Shown here: positions 8,143 through 16,828 of the stretch, piece after piece
How the letters are laid out: the number at the start of each line of letters is the position of its first letter
Numbering within the stretch: position 1 is the stretch's first letter
Assembly (NCBI RefSeq): GCF_016888515.1
Contig: NZ_JAFEJK010000001.1
Coordinates: forward strand, 2,894,777-2,958,776
Direction: 5' to 3'
Length of the DNA stretch: 64,000 bases
Source of the DNA: Shimia biformata
GTDB lineage: Bacteria; Pseudomonadota; Alphaproteobacteria; Rhodobacterales; Rhodobacteraceae
Made by a program: the position numbers and the translations under genes
The notes under the pieces: model-generated
The model's database searches: none
What the model saw: the letters and a program-made list of their open reading frames with translations, nothing else
What the model was told of the DNA's origin: nothing

Positions 8143-9498
8143 ATGGGCACAGCATTGGTCATCCTCGCCGCGGGCAAAGGCACGCGCATGAACTCGGACA
8201 AGCCGAAGGTTCTGCATGAAATCGCCGGGGCGCCGATGCTGGTGCATGCGATGCGCTCGGCCGCTTCGCTGGACCCGGAACGCACGGTGATCGTCACCGG
8301 CTTTGGTCACGAGGATGTCGCCCGCGCCGTGGCCGACTATGACGAGACCGCCGAAACCGTGCTGCAACCAGAGCAGAACGGCACCGGCCACGCGGTTCAG
8401 ATGACCCGCGACCTGCTGGGCGATTTTGATGGCGACATCGTTGTCCTCTACGGTGATACCCCATTTGTTCAGGGCGAGACGCTTTTGCGCATGCAGGACG
8501 CGCGTGTCGACAACGATCTGGTGGTTTTGGGTTTCGAGGCCGCCGATCCCGGCAAATACGGCCGTCTGAAAATGGACGGCCCCCGCCTGACCGCCATTGT
8601 CGAACATGCCGATGCGACGGATGAGGAACGCGCCATAACCTTCTGTAACAGCGGCGTTATGATGGGGTCCGCGTCACTGATGTTCGACCTGCTGGACAAC
8701 ACCAACAACGACAATGCCCAAGGCGAGGTCTATCTGACCGACGTGGTTGGCATCGCAAATGCACGCGGCCTCTCCGTAACCGCGGTCACCTGTGACGAAA
8801 CGGAAACCATGGGCATCAACTCTCGCCTGCAACTGGCTGATGCGGAACGCATTTTCCAGGATCGGGCACGGGCGGAACTGATGGAGGACGGCGTCACGCT
8901 GCAACGCCCCGAAACCGTCACGCTGGCCTTTGACACGGTGGTCGGACGTGACACGGTGATCGAGCCTTACGTGTTCTTCGGCCCCGGCGTCACCGTGGAA
9001 AGCGGCGCCCATATCCGCGCCTTTTCGCACCTCGAAGGTGCCCATGTTTCACGAGGCGGTGTGGTTGGCCCCTATGCCCGCCTGCGTCCCGGCACCGAGT
9101 TGGCCGAAGACGTAAAGGTCGGAAATTTCGTGGAAATCAAGAACGCGCAGATTGATGAGGGGGCCAAGGTGAACCACCTGTCCTATATCGGAGACGCGGT
9201 TCTGGGCGCCGGGACGAATATCGGCGCAGGCACGATCACCTGCAACTATGACGGCGTCATGAAGCACCGCACCACAATCGGGCGGAACGTCTTTATCGGC
9301 TCGAACACGATGCTGGTCGCGCCTGTCACCATTGGCGACGACGCCATGACCGGCAGCGGATCGATCATCACAAACGATGTCGAGGACGGCGCATTGGGCA
9401 TCTCGCGGGCGCGTCAGGTCAACAAGCCGGGCTTTGCCCGCAAATTGTTCGAAATGTTAAAGGCGAAGAAAGACAAACAAACAAAAGAGGCAGAATAA
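8143..9498 (+). CDS. glmU: Bifunctional GlmU: N-acetylglucosamine-1-phosphate uridylyltransferase / glucosamine-1-phosphate acetyltransferase
   Basis: 451 residues, close to the usual 450-460. The N-terminal nucleotidyltransferase domain begins with the signature ILAAGKGTRMNSDKPKVLH. The C-terminal left-handed beta-helix shows many hexapeptide repeats (ARLRPGTELAEDVKVGNFVE, then GAGTITCNYDGV and FIGSNTMLVAPVTIGD). It makes UDP-GlcNAc for peptidoglycan and lipid A. The stop overlaps the start of glmS by one base (TAATG), so the two steps from fructose-6-P to UDP-GlcNAc are translationally coupled. Confidence 0.97.
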   Translation: MGTALVILAAGKGTRMNSDKPKVLHEIAGAPMLVHAMRSAASLDPERTVIVTGFGHEDVARAVADYDETAETVLQPEQNGTGHAVQMTRDLLGDFDGDIVVLYGDTPFVQGETLLRMQDARVDNDLVVLGFEAADPGKYGRLKMDGPRLTAIVEHADATDEERAITFCNSGVMMGSASLMFDLLDNTNNDNAQGEVYLTDVVGIANARGLSVTAVTCDETETMGINSRLQLADAERIFQDRARAELMEDGVTLQRPETVTLAFDTVVGRDTVIEPYVFFGPGVTVESGAHIRAFSHLEGAHVSRGGVVGPYARLRPGTELAEDVKVGNFVEIKNAQIDEGAKVNHLSYIGDAVLGAGTNIGAGTITCNYDGVMKHRTTIGRNVFIGSNTMLVAPVTIGDDAMTGSGSIITNDVEDGALGISRARQVNKPGFARKLFEMLKAKKDKQTKEAE

Positions 9499-11321
9499 TG
9501 TGCGGTATTGTAGGGATATTGGGCAAGCATGAAGCGGCCCCGATCCTGGTCGAAGCATTAAAACGGCTGGAATATCGCGGCTATGACAGCGCCGGGATCG
9601 CCACCGTGAACGATGGTGTGCTGGACCGTCGGCGCGCGGTTGGCAAACTGGTCAACCTCAGCGATTTGTTGGTCCATGAACCGCTGCTGGGCAAGGCCGG
9701 GATCGGCCACACCCGCTGGGCCACCCACGGCGCGCCGACCGTCAGCAACGCCCATCCCCACCGGGCCGGGCCGATTGCGGTTGTCCACAACGGGATCATC
9801 GAGAATTTCCGCGAATTGCGCGAGGAACTGGCCGCGAGTGGTTTCAGCTTCGTGACCGAGACCGATACTGAAACCATTGCCCTTTTGACCCAGAAATACA
9901 TGACCGACGGCATGGCCCCGGTGGAGGCCGCGCACAAGACCCTCTCGCGGCTGGATGGCGCTTTTGCGCTGGCCTTCCTGTTCGAAGGCGAGGACGACCT
10001 TCTGATCGCCGCCCGCAAGGGCTCGCCGCTGGCCATCGGCCACGGGGATGGTGAGGTTTTTGTCGGCTCGGACGCCATTGCCATGGCGCATCTCACAGAC
10101 CAGATCACCTATCTGGAAGAGGGCGACAGCGCGATCCTGACCCGCACATCGGTCGAAATCCGCAATGCCGATGGCGAGATTGCCAATCGTGAGAAACGCA
10201 CGATCCAGATTGACCAGACCCGCGTCGACAAGGCCGGGCACAAGCATTTCATGGCCAAGGAGATCGCCGAACAGCCCACCGTGATCGGTGAGGCCATTCG
10301 TCACTACCTGGCCGCGGACGGATCGAAGATCGCGCTGCCGGACCCCGGAATCGATTTCACCCAATTTGACCGCGTGGTGATGGTCGCCTGCGGCACGGCC
10401 TATTTTGCCTGCATGACCGCCAAATACTGGTTTGAGCAGGTCGCTCGCCTTCCAGTAGAAATCGATATCGCGTCGGAGTTCCGCTACCGCGAACCTCCGG
10501 TCGGTGGCAGAACCCTCGCTCTGTTCGTCAGCCAATCCGGGGAAACCGCGGACACGCTGGCGGCGCTTCGGTATTGTGAGGGCAAGGCTAGCAAGATCGT
10601 CTCGGTGGTCAATGTGCCCGAAAGCTCGATCGCGCGGGAAAGCGACGTTGCCCTGCCGATCCTGGCCGGAACAGAGATTGGCGTGGCCTCGACCAAGGCA
10701 TTCACCTGCCAGTTGACGGTTCTCCTGATGCTGGCGCTGGCGGCGGCGCAACAGCGTGGTGAGATCGCCGAGGATACGCTGTCGCAGCACCTGGCCGATC
10801 TGCGCGCGCTGCCGGGTCTTCTGAACGCCACGCTGGATCGCGAACCTACTTTGCGTGACGCTGCGCACAACCTGTCCAAGGCCCGTGACATCCTGTTTCT
10901 TGGCCGGGGCACCATGTATCCCCTCGCCCATGAGGGCGCTTTGAAACTGAAAGAAATCAGCTATATACATGCCGAAGCTTATGCAGCAGGCGAACTAAAG
11001 CACGGCCCCATCGCGCTGATTGACAACAAGGTGCCGGTGATTGTCATGGCACCTCGGGACGCCTTGTTCGACAAGACGGTATCGAACATGCAAGAGGTCA
11101 TGGCGCGAGACGGCAAGGTGGTGCTGATCACTGACAAGGCGGGTGCCACCGAGGCGTCGGATGGAGTTTGGGAAACCGCTGTGATGCCGGACGTGCCGCC
11201 GCTTCTGGCACCGATCCTCTATGCCCTGCCTGCCCAGCTTCTGGCCTATCATGCGGCCGTCGCTATGGGCACGGATGTCGACCAGCCGCGCAATCTGGCC
11301 AAGTCGGTGACAGTCGAATGA
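9498..11321 (+). CDS. glmS: Glutamine--fructose-6-phosphate aminotransferase (isomerizing)
   Basis: 607 residues. The N-terminal class II glutamine amidotransferase domain starts MCGIVGI, and Cys2 becomes the nucleophile after Met removal. GHTRWATHG binds glutamine. Two SIS isomerase domains follow (VACGTAYFACMTAKYW, then FLGRGTMYPLAHEGALKLKE). The C-terminus [11 protein letters not shown] is the conserved family ending. First committed step of hexosamine synthesis. One-base overlap with glmU and four-base overlap (ATGA) with the alkD-like gene. I see no glmS ribozyme upstream, as expected outside Gram-positives. Confidence 0.97.
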   Translation: MCGIVGILGKHEAAPILVEALKRLEYRGYDSAGIATVNDGVLDRRRAVGKLVNLSDLLVHEPLLGKAGIGHTRWATHGAPTVSNAHPHRAGPIAVVHNGIIENFRELREELAASGFSFVTETDTETIALLTQKYMTDGMAPVEAAHKTLSRLDGAFALAFLFEGEDDLLIAARKGSPLAIGHGDGEVFVGSDAIAMAHLTDQITYLEEGDSAILTRTSVEIRNADGEIANREKRTIQIDQTRVDKAGHKHFMAKEIAEQPTVIGEAIRHYLAADGSKIALPDPGIDFTQFDRVVMVACGTAYFACMTAKYWFEQVARLPVEIDIASEFRYREPPVGGRTLALFVSQSGETADTLAALRYCEGKASKIVSVVNVPESSIARESDVALPILAGTEIGVASTKAFTCQLTVLLMLALAAAQQRGEIAEDTLSQHLADLRALPGLLNATLDREPTLRDAAHNLSKARDILFLGRGTMYPLAHEGALKLKEISYIHAEAYAAGELKHGPIALIDNKVPVIVMAPRDALFDKTVSNMQEVMARDGKVVLITDKAGATEASDGVWETAVMPDVPPLLAPILYALPAQLLAYHAAVAMGTDVDQPRNLAKSVTVE

Positions 11322-11992
11322 CCCGGGACGAGGCTTTGGAGGCACTGAAAGCGCTGGTCGAGCCGGGCCGCGCTGAACAGATGGCGGCCTATCACAAGCA
11401 GACCCGCCCCGTCCTTGGCATACCGAACCCCGCGCTCAATGATCTGACCAAGGACTGGCGGCGTGGGCTGTCCGTTGATGAGCGCGTCAACCTCGCCTCT
11501 GAGTTGTGGAAAACGGATATTTTCGAAGCCCGGATCGCGGCGGCAAAACTGTTGACGCAGGCCCGGATCAGGCCGGATGACGCGGCCTGGGCGCTGATCC
11601 GGTCCTGGCTTCCTGATTTCGACAGCTGGGCCATTGCCGATCACGCATGTATGGCGGGCCAGAAACGCCTTGTCGCAGATCCGACCCGCATAGCCGAGGT
11701 CGAGGGCTGGACCACCTCCGACCACATGTGGACCCGGCGCGCGGCGCTGGTGATCACCCTGCCCTGGGCCAAACAGAACCACCCCAAGCCGCAGGATATT
11801 GAAATCAGGACAAAAATCCTGGAATGGGCAGCGGGTTATGTCACTGACCCGGACTGGTTCATCCAGAAGGTCGTTGCGTGGTGGGTTCGCGACCTGTCGA
11901 AACACGACCCCGATCGCGCCCGCGCCTTCCTTGCCGAACATGGCGACGGGATGAAACCCTTTGCCCGCAAGGAGGCGGGCAAATACCTGTGA
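11318..11992 (+). CDS. DNA alkylation repair protein (AlkD-like HEAT-repeat glycosylase)
   Basis: 224 residues. The alpha-helical HEAT-like repeats and conserved segments match the AlkD/AlkC DNA-alkylation-repair family: [43 protein letters not shown] and [22 protein letters not shown]. Members excise N3- or N7-alkylated purines without flipping the base. The start ATG overlaps the glmS stop (ATGA), so expression is tied to cell-wall precursor synthesis. That linkage looks like operon accretion rather than shared function. Whether it is an active glycosylase cannot be judged here. Confidence 0.82.
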   Translation: MTRDEALEALKALVEPGRAEQMAAYHKQTRPVLGIPNPALNDLTKDWRRGLSVDERVNLASELWKTDIFEARIAAAKLLTQARIRPDDAAWALIRSWLPDFDSWAIADHACMAGQKRLVADPTRIAEVEGWTTSDHMWTRRAALVITLPWAKQNHPKPQDIEIRTKILEWAAGYVTDPDWFIQKVVAWWVRDLSKHDPDRARAFLAEHGDGMKPFARKEAGKYL

Positions 11993-12020
11993 CCAGAGGT
12001 GGCTTTGGGCCCACAATTAC

Positions 12021-12049
12021 TTGCCCATCTTGGTCACAAAGACTACCTA
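12021..12049 (+). promoter_or_regulatory. Candidate sigma-70 promoter for moaA
   Basis: TTGCCC at 12021-12026, a 17-base spacer, then TACCTA at 12044-12049. The spacing and both hexamers resemble the 6S RNA promoter in this window. The moaA ATG is only 8 bases after the -10 box, which would give a leaderless or nearly leaderless mRNA. Confidence 0.4.
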
Positions 12050-12056
12050 TTCCACT

Positions 12057-13064
12057 ATGACCGCGCCTTTGATTGATCCGTTTCAGCGTGCCGTGACCTA
12101 CCTGCGTGTCTCTGTGACCGACAGGTGCGATTTCCGCTGTGTCTATTGCATGTCCGAGAACATGACCTTCCTGCCGAAGAAAGAGCTTCTGACGCTGGAA
12201 GAGCTGGACCGCATGTGTTCGACCTTTATCCGGCTGGGCGTGCGCAAGCTTCGCATCACCGGCGGCGAACCCTTGGTGCGGCGCGGGATCATGACCTTTT
12301 TTGACGGCATGAAACGGCATCTGGACAGCGGTGATCTGGACGAGCTGACGCTGACGACCAACGGCTCGCAACTGCACAAGTTTGCAGGCGATCTGTGGAA
12401 GGCCGGGGTGCGGCGGGTGAATATCTCGCTCGACACGATCGACCCGGACAAGTTCGCCGAAATCACTCGCTGGGGACGTCTGGAGCAGGTCTTGCGCGGC
12501 ATTGACGCGGCGCAGGAGGTCGGCATGCGCGTCAAGATCAATGCGGTGGCCCTCAAGGGGTTCAACGAGGACGAGTTGTTCACCCTGGCCGAGTGGTGCG
12601 CCAGCCGTGACATGGACATGACCTGGATCGAGGTCATGCCGATGGGCGACCTTGGCAACGAGGACCGGCTGGACCAGTACTGGTCGCTCAAGGATTTGCG
12701 GGCGCGGCTGGCCGAGCGTTATACGCTGACCGATCTGGCCGAACGCTCGGGTGGTCCGGCGCGTTATGTGCGGCTTGAGGAAACCGGGCAGAAGATCGGC
12801 TTTATCACCCCCCTGACCCATAACTTCTGCGAAAGCTGCAACCGCGTGCGCCTGACCTGCACCGGGCAGCTTTACATGTGCCTTGGCCAGGAAGACATGG
12901 CCGACCTGCGCGCACCTCTGCGTGCCAGCGCCGAGGGAGAAGGCCAGCTGGAAGAGGCAATCCGCGCCGCCATCAACCTCAAACCCAAGGGTCATGATTT
13001 CGACTATTCCCGCCAGCGCACCGACGGGCAGATGTCGCGCCACATGAGCCATACAGGAGGATGA
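12057..13064 (+). CDS. moaA: GTP 3',8-cyclase, molybdenum cofactor synthesis
   Basis: 335-residue radical-SAM enzyme converting GTP to 3',8-cyclo-7,8-dihydro-GTP, the first step of molybdopterin synthesis. The N-terminal 4Fe-4S cysteines are C24, C28 and C31 in [15 protein letters not shown]. The second cluster is in [14 protein letters not shown] near residue 265, and the SAM-binding GGEPLVRRG follows the first. The start MTAPLIDPF fits the usual MoaA N-terminus. An upstream in-frame Met at 11961 would lie inside the previous gene. The last four bases overlap the waaA start (ATGA). The C-terminus ends in a short tail after KPKGHDF rather than the canonical terminal glycines. Confidence 0.95.
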   Translation: MTAPLIDPFQRAVTYLRVSVTDRCDFRCVYCMSENMTFLPKKELLTLEELDRMCSTFIRLGVRKLRITGGEPLVRRGIMTFFDGMKRHLDSGDLDELTLTTNGSQLHKFAGDLWKAGVRRVNISLDTIDPDKFAEITRWGRLEQVLRGIDAAQEVGMRVKINAVALKGFNEDELFTLAEWCASRDMDMTWIEVMPMGDLGNEDRLDQYWSLKDLRARLAERYTLTDLAERSGGPARYVRLEETGQKIGFITPLTHNFCESCNRVRLTCTGQLYMCLGQEDMADLRAPLRASAEGEGQLEEAIRAAINLKPKGHDFDYSRQRTDGQMSRHMSHTGG

Positions 13065-14338
13065 CACCGCCCGCACCGGTGCGGTGGCCCCCGGTTTTTC
13101 ATCTGTATCGCGGCCTCAGCCGGGTTCTGGCACCGTTCCTGCGCCGGATGGCGGGTAAACGCCATGCCCGGATGGGCGGTTCGGCCGACCGGCTGCCGGA
13201 ACGTTTCGGGATTGCAGGACTGCCGCGCCCGGACGGGGGTCTGGTCTGGGTCAATGCCGCCTCGCTCGGTGAGTTGCGGGCGGCGCAGCCGATCATCGAG
13301 CGCATGCAGGGCGTCTCGGTGCTTGTCACCACCTCCACTCAAAGCGCAGCGGACCTCGCGGCGCGGCACTTGCCGGACCAAGTGCTGCACCAGTTTGCCC
13401 CGATGGATACCCCACGAGAAATGGCCGGGTTCCTGTCGCACTGGCGCCCCGACTTGGCGGTGTTCATGGAAAGCGACCTGCCGCTGTGGGCGATTTCGGC
13501 GCTTGAGGGCCGCACGCCGATGGCAAACCTGAATGCCCGACCCTCGCGCACGCGGCAGCGGTTCCCCCGCCTGTCAGCCGCGATTCTGTCGCGGATGGCG
13601 CTGGTGACGGCACAGGATCAGCCAACCGCCGACGAGTTGCGCGGTATCGGTGCAACAAATGAACAGATTGCCGCTGTCGTCGATCTGAAATCCGTGGCCA
13701 GCCCGCCAAAACCTGACGTGGTCAGGGTCGCCGAGTTGCAGGCGCAGATCGGCAAGCGCCCGGTCTGGCTGGCGATGTCAATCCACCCCGAGGAATTGCC
13801 CACCATCACCCAAGCCCATCGCCAGTTGCTAGAGGACCACCCCGATCTTCTTCTTGTTCTGGCCCCTCGCCACCCCGACAAGGCCGAGGCGTTCCACATC
13901 GGGCTGTCCGGGTTCTCAGTCGCGTCGCGCAGCAAGGGCGAGCAGATCGGCGCGGCGCAGGTCTATCTGGCCGACACATTGGGCGAAACGGGCACTCTGT
14001 TCGCGGTGGCACCCTTTGCCGTGATCGGCGGGACCTTTGCCAGGATCGGCGGCCATTCCCCGCAAGAGGCGCTGAAAACCGGCCTCCCGGTCATCTTCGG
14101 ACCGTTTCCCGGCGCACATCAGTCCGTGTTTCAGGCGGCAGACGCCCTTGGTGCAGCGCGGCAGGCCGCGGACGCTGCGGCGCTGGCCAACCGCGTCGAG
14201 CGGTGGCTTGGCGGCGCGGCGCGCACCCCGGCGGAAGCCGCGGCACGCGATATGAGCAGTCGCGGCGCAGATATCCCGCCACACATTGCAAAGCGGCTTT
14301 TGGCCCTGATCGGGCGTCCAAACGATTTGGCGAATTGA
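13061..14338 (+). CDS. waaA: 3-deoxy-D-manno-octulosonic acid (Kdo) transferase
   Basis: 425 residues, GT30 family, adds Kdo from CMP-Kdo to lipid IVA at the inner membrane. The N-terminal segment has RLPERFG and the catalytic-glutamate region [20 protein letters not shown] matches the conserved ExELWPN-type motif. The C-terminal nucleotide-binding half contains APRHPDKAE and [21 protein letters not shown]. Coupled to moaA by an ATGA overlap. It precedes a three-gene surface-glycan cassette on the same strand after a 148-base gap. Confidence 0.93.
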   Translation: MTPPAPVRWPPVFHLYRGLSRVLAPFLRRMAGKRHARMGGSADRLPERFGIAGLPRPDGGLVWVNAASLGELRAAQPIIERMQGVSVLVTTSTQSAADLAARHLPDQVLHQFAPMDTPREMAGFLSHWRPDLAVFMESDLPLWAISALEGRTPMANLNARPSRTRQRFPRLSAAILSRMALVTAQDQPTADELRGIGATNEQIAAVVDLKSVASPPKPDVVRVAELQAQIGKRPVWLAMSIHPEELPTITQAHRQLLEDHPDLLLVLAPRHPDKAEAFHIGLSGFSVASRSKGEQIGAAQVYLADTLGETGTLFAVAPFAVIGGTFARIGGHSPQEALKTGLPVIFGPFPGAHQSVFQAADALGAARQAADAAALANRVERWLGGAARTPAEAAARDMSSRGADIPPHIAKRLLALIGRPNDLAN

Positions 14339-14362
14339 AATCAGAGGCTTCATCGCTATATA
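14335..14362 (+). promoter_or_regulatory. Candidate promoter between waaA and the glycan cassette
   Basis: TTGAAA at 14335-14340 and TATATA at 14357-14362 with a 16-base spacer, overlapping the waaA stop. About 125 bases of leader would follow before the pyruvyltransferase-like gene. The cassette could also be read from the waaA promoter, because no terminator is evident in between. Confidence 0.35.
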
Positions 14363-14486
14363 GGCTGGGCTTTGAGAGGGCTGGACACCGCACCAATCAA
14401 GTTAGGCTGTCCCAACCACCCTCTTGCCCCGCAGGCGTTGCAACTGGCGCGGCCACACACAAAAACGCAATCCGGCGGAAAGTCTG

Positions 14487-15485
14487 ATGACCAGCAAGCT
14501 TGTTTTGATGAACGACACCTCGACGCGCTACCATCACGGCTGCGCGCGGGTGATGCGATTGCTGCGGCAGGGGCTTGAGGCACGCGGCGCGGAAATCCTG
14601 TATTCCAGCCCTGCGCGGCATGAATGGGCCAGGGACGACGCGTTCCTGCGCGCGCTGGATCAGGCAACGGGCGTGGTCATCAACGGCGAAGGCACGTTGC
14701 ACCACGGCGCAGACCATGGGGCCCGGTTGCTGTCGGTCGCCGATCACCCTTTGGCAAAAGGCAAGAAGCTTTGTCTTGTGAACGCGCTCTTTGATCAGAA
14801 CCCCGAAAGCTGGCGCGCGCAACTTGAGAAATTCGCCCTTGTCTCGGCACGTGACAGCGACAGCGCGGCGCAGTTGTCGAACCTGCTGAACCGATCCGTC
14901 GGCTGGGTTCCCGACCTGTCCCTGTCGGCCCCAAGCGAGGCGCCGCAGGTCGCGCGCCACGGTGTCATTCTGGGCGACTCGGTCCGGCTGTCCCAGCGGC
15001 AGGCCTTGGCGAAATCAGCCCACAGGTTCGAGGACCTGACATTTGTTCCAACCAAGACCCTGCGCGCCCCGGTCTGGCGTGCGCCGCTTCTGGCGCCGAT
15101 CCTGAAAACCGTGCTTTACTGGGGTTATAACGCCCATTTCACCCTGACGCCGCCACGGTTCGAGATGCCGATGACAGAACAGGACTATCTTGCCCGGATC
15201 GCAGGCACCGGGCTGCATGTGACAGGCCGCTTCCATGCCGTCTGCCTGTCGCTGCTGGCCGAAACCCCGTTTCTTGCCGTGACCTCGACATCGGGCAAGA
15301 TCGAAAAACTCCTGCGCGACCTAGGGCTGGACACGCATCGGATTGTCACCGGCGATGCGCTGCAGGCCATCGACCCCACACCGGGCGCCAACGCGTTTAC
15401 CAGCGAGGAAACAGCCAGACTCCGCGTTGCGTTGGCGGATGCGCAGGATCGGGCGGCTGCACTTCTTGACGAGGTGGTCGCATGA
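14487..15485 (+). CDS. Polysaccharide pyruvyltransferase-family protein
   Basis: 332 residues. The N-terminal start (TSTRYHHGCARVMRLLRQGL), VVINGEGTLHHG at 63-74, a middle VPDLSLS at 141-147 and TGRFHAVCLSL at 246-256 match the PS_pyruv_trans (PF04230) fold. GRFH at 247-250 corresponds to the conserved G-x-R-x-H of the phosphoenolpyruvate-binding half. Family members add ketal pyruvate to sugars of exopolysaccharide, teichuronic acid or LPS. I chose the ATG at 14487. A reading frame 21 codons longer has no homology. It overlaps the GT29-like gene by four bases (ATGA), the first of two such couplings in this cassette. The acceptor is unknown. Confidence 0.75.
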   Translation: MTSKLVLMNDTSTRYHHGCARVMRLLRQGLEARGAEILYSSPARHEWARDDAFLRALDQATGVVINGEGTLHHGADHGARLLSVADHPLAKGKKLCLVNALFDQNPESWRAQLEKFALVSARDSDSAAQLSNLLNRSVGWVPDLSLSAPSEAPQVARHGVILGDSVRLSQRQALAKSAHRFEDLTFVPTKTLRAPVWRAPLLAPILKTVLYWGYNAHFTLTPPRFEMPMTEQDYLARIAGTGLHVTGRFHAVCLSLLAETPFLAVTSTSGKIEKLLRDLGLDTHRIVTGDALQAIDPTPGANAFTSEETARLRVALADAQDRAAALLDEVVA

Positions 15486-16120
15486 ACCGCCTGACGTTCC
15501 TGCTTGCCAAACTGACCCGAAACGAAGCCGCGCTGCAGGCGATGTCGCGTCCCGTCGAAGGTGAACTGACCGGGAAGCGCGTCGCGCTTATCGGCAATGC
15601 AAGGTCGCTGTCACAGGGCGGCTTTGGCCCAAGGATCGACGCGCATGACCTTGTCATACGAATCAACAATGCGCCGATCCCGGACACTGCCACGCATGGC
15701 GCACGCACAGATTGGATGGCGATGTCCATGCCGGCACCACGCGACATCATTGCCGCGCGCGCGCCGTCGCGCCTGTTGTGGATGACCCGGAAGCGCAAGC
15801 GCCTGCCGTGGGGGTTGGTATCTGACCAAAGGTTCTTTCTGAACCCGGTCGAAAACGTCACCCGCCTGCGGTCCGAACTTGGCGCGCCGCCGACAACGGG
15901 CGCAATGCTGATCGACCTGCTGGTCCGCTCCGATGCCACCGAAATCTCGCTTTTTGGCTTCGACTTCTTCAAGTCGCTGTCGCTGTCCGGCAATCGGACA
16001 GCAGCGCAGGTCAAACATGACTTCACATCCGAGGCCGACTGGGTCGCCCGCCTTATCGAAACCGACCCCCGCCTGAAACTCTGTCGTGCAGATGCCGACA
16101 CCACGGAAGACACAGAATGA
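15482..16120 (+). CDS. GT29 (sialyltransferase-like) glycosyltransferase
   Basis: 212 residues. Residues 34-64 read like sialylmotif L (VALIGNARSL, then IDAHDLVIRINNAP). Residues 136-162 match motif S (PPTTGAMLIDLL, then EISLFGFDFF). H179 and E184 form the HX4E motif VS, which includes the catalytic base in GT29 enzymes. GT29 is mainly eukaryotic. The usual bacterial sialyltransferases belong to GT38, 42, 52 and 80. No transmembrane anchor is evident, so it is probably cytosolic or peripheral. ATGA overlaps link it to both neighbours. Because it lies next to waaA, CMP-Kdo is as plausible a donor as CMP-sialic acid. The donor and acceptor are inferred. Confidence 0.72.
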   Translation: MNRLTFLLAKLTRNEAALQAMSRPVEGELTGKRVALIGNARSLSQGGFGPRIDAHDLVIRINNAPIPDTATHGARTDWMAMSMPAPRDIIAARAPSRLLWMTRKRKRLPWGLVSDQRFFLNPVENVTRLRSELGAPPTTGAMLIDLLVRSDATEISLFGFDFFKSLSLSGNRTAAQVKHDFTSEADWVARLIETDPRLKLCRADADTTEDTE

Positions 16121-16779
16121 GTCGCAAAAAGAAACATCCCCTGACGCCCTCTCGTATCGTCGATGACGAGGTTTTGCGCATCGAAGCCGATATCCCCGGC
16201 AAGGCATGGCGCAAGTTCTATTTCGGCGACCATCATATCCTGCGGATCGGCTGGACCAATTTCGACCGCGTGGCCGACGGGCTGTACCGGTCAAACCAGC
16301 CTGACGTGCGGCGGTTCCGGGCAATGGCAGAGTTCGGCATCAAGTCTGTGCTGAACCTGCGCGGCGAATCCAAGACCCCGTTTTACCGGATCATCAAGGA
16401 AAGCTGCGAAGCGTTCGGCATGACGCTTTTCACAATTTCAGGGCTGTCGGCGTCGCGGGCCCCAAAGCGCGAGTCCCTGTTGCAGGTGTTTGACGTGTTC
16501 GACACTGCCCAAAAGCCCCTGCTGGTCCACTGCAAGTCCGGCGCGGATCGGACCGGGCTTGTCAGCATGATGTACCTGATCGACCAGGAGGGACTGAGTG
16601 TCGCCGAAGCGCGCCCACACCTGTCGTTCCGATATGCACATATCCGGCGATCCAAGGCCGGTATCCTTGATTTGTTGATCGACAATTTCGAGAAGGTCGA
16701 AGGGCAGAAGTCGCTGCGTGACTGGATCGCCGAGGATTACGACTCCGAGGCGCTGACGCGCCAGTTCAAGAGCAAATGA
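16117..16779 (+). CDS. Dual-specificity/tyrosine-phosphatase-family protein (HCX5R)
   Basis: 220 residues with the P-loop VHCKSGADRTG. The nucleophile is C139 and the phosphate-binding arginine is R145. Upstream, DGLYRSNQP at 54-62 and KSVLNLRG at 76-82 are typical of small DSP-like phosphatases. Family members act on phosphoproteins, inositol phosphates or lipid/sugar phosphates. In this operon, after a pyruvyltransferase-like and a GT29-like enzyme, a glycan- or lipid-phosphate substrate is the natural guess but unproven. The start overlaps the previous stop (ATGA) and a strong terminator follows directly. Confidence 0.82.
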   Translation: MSRKKKHPLTPSRIVDDEVLRIEADIPGKAWRKFYFGDHHILRIGWTNFDRVADGLYRSNQPDVRRFRAMAEFGIKSVLNLRGESKTPFYRIIKESCEAFGMTLFTISGLSASRAPKRESLLQVFDVFDTAQKPLLVHCKSGADRTGLVSMMYLIDQEGLSVAEARPHLSFRYAHIRRSKAGILDLLIDNFEKVEGQKSLRDWIAEDYDSEALTRQFKSK

Positions 16780-16780
16780 A

Positions 16781-16814
16781 AAAGGCGCGGGACAAACCCG
16801 CGCCTTTGGTTTTT
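16781..16814. terminator. Bidirectional rho-independent terminator
   Basis: Perfect 11-bp stem AAAGGCGCGGG/CCCGCGCCTTT (16781-16791 and 16797-16807) with the 5-base loop ACAAA. A T-run follows on plus (GGTTTTT) and on minus (TTTTTC). It lies between convergent genes and ends both the glycan cassette and the amidohydrolase operon. Confidence 0.93.
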
Positions 16815-16828
16815 CCGGGCAAAACGGG

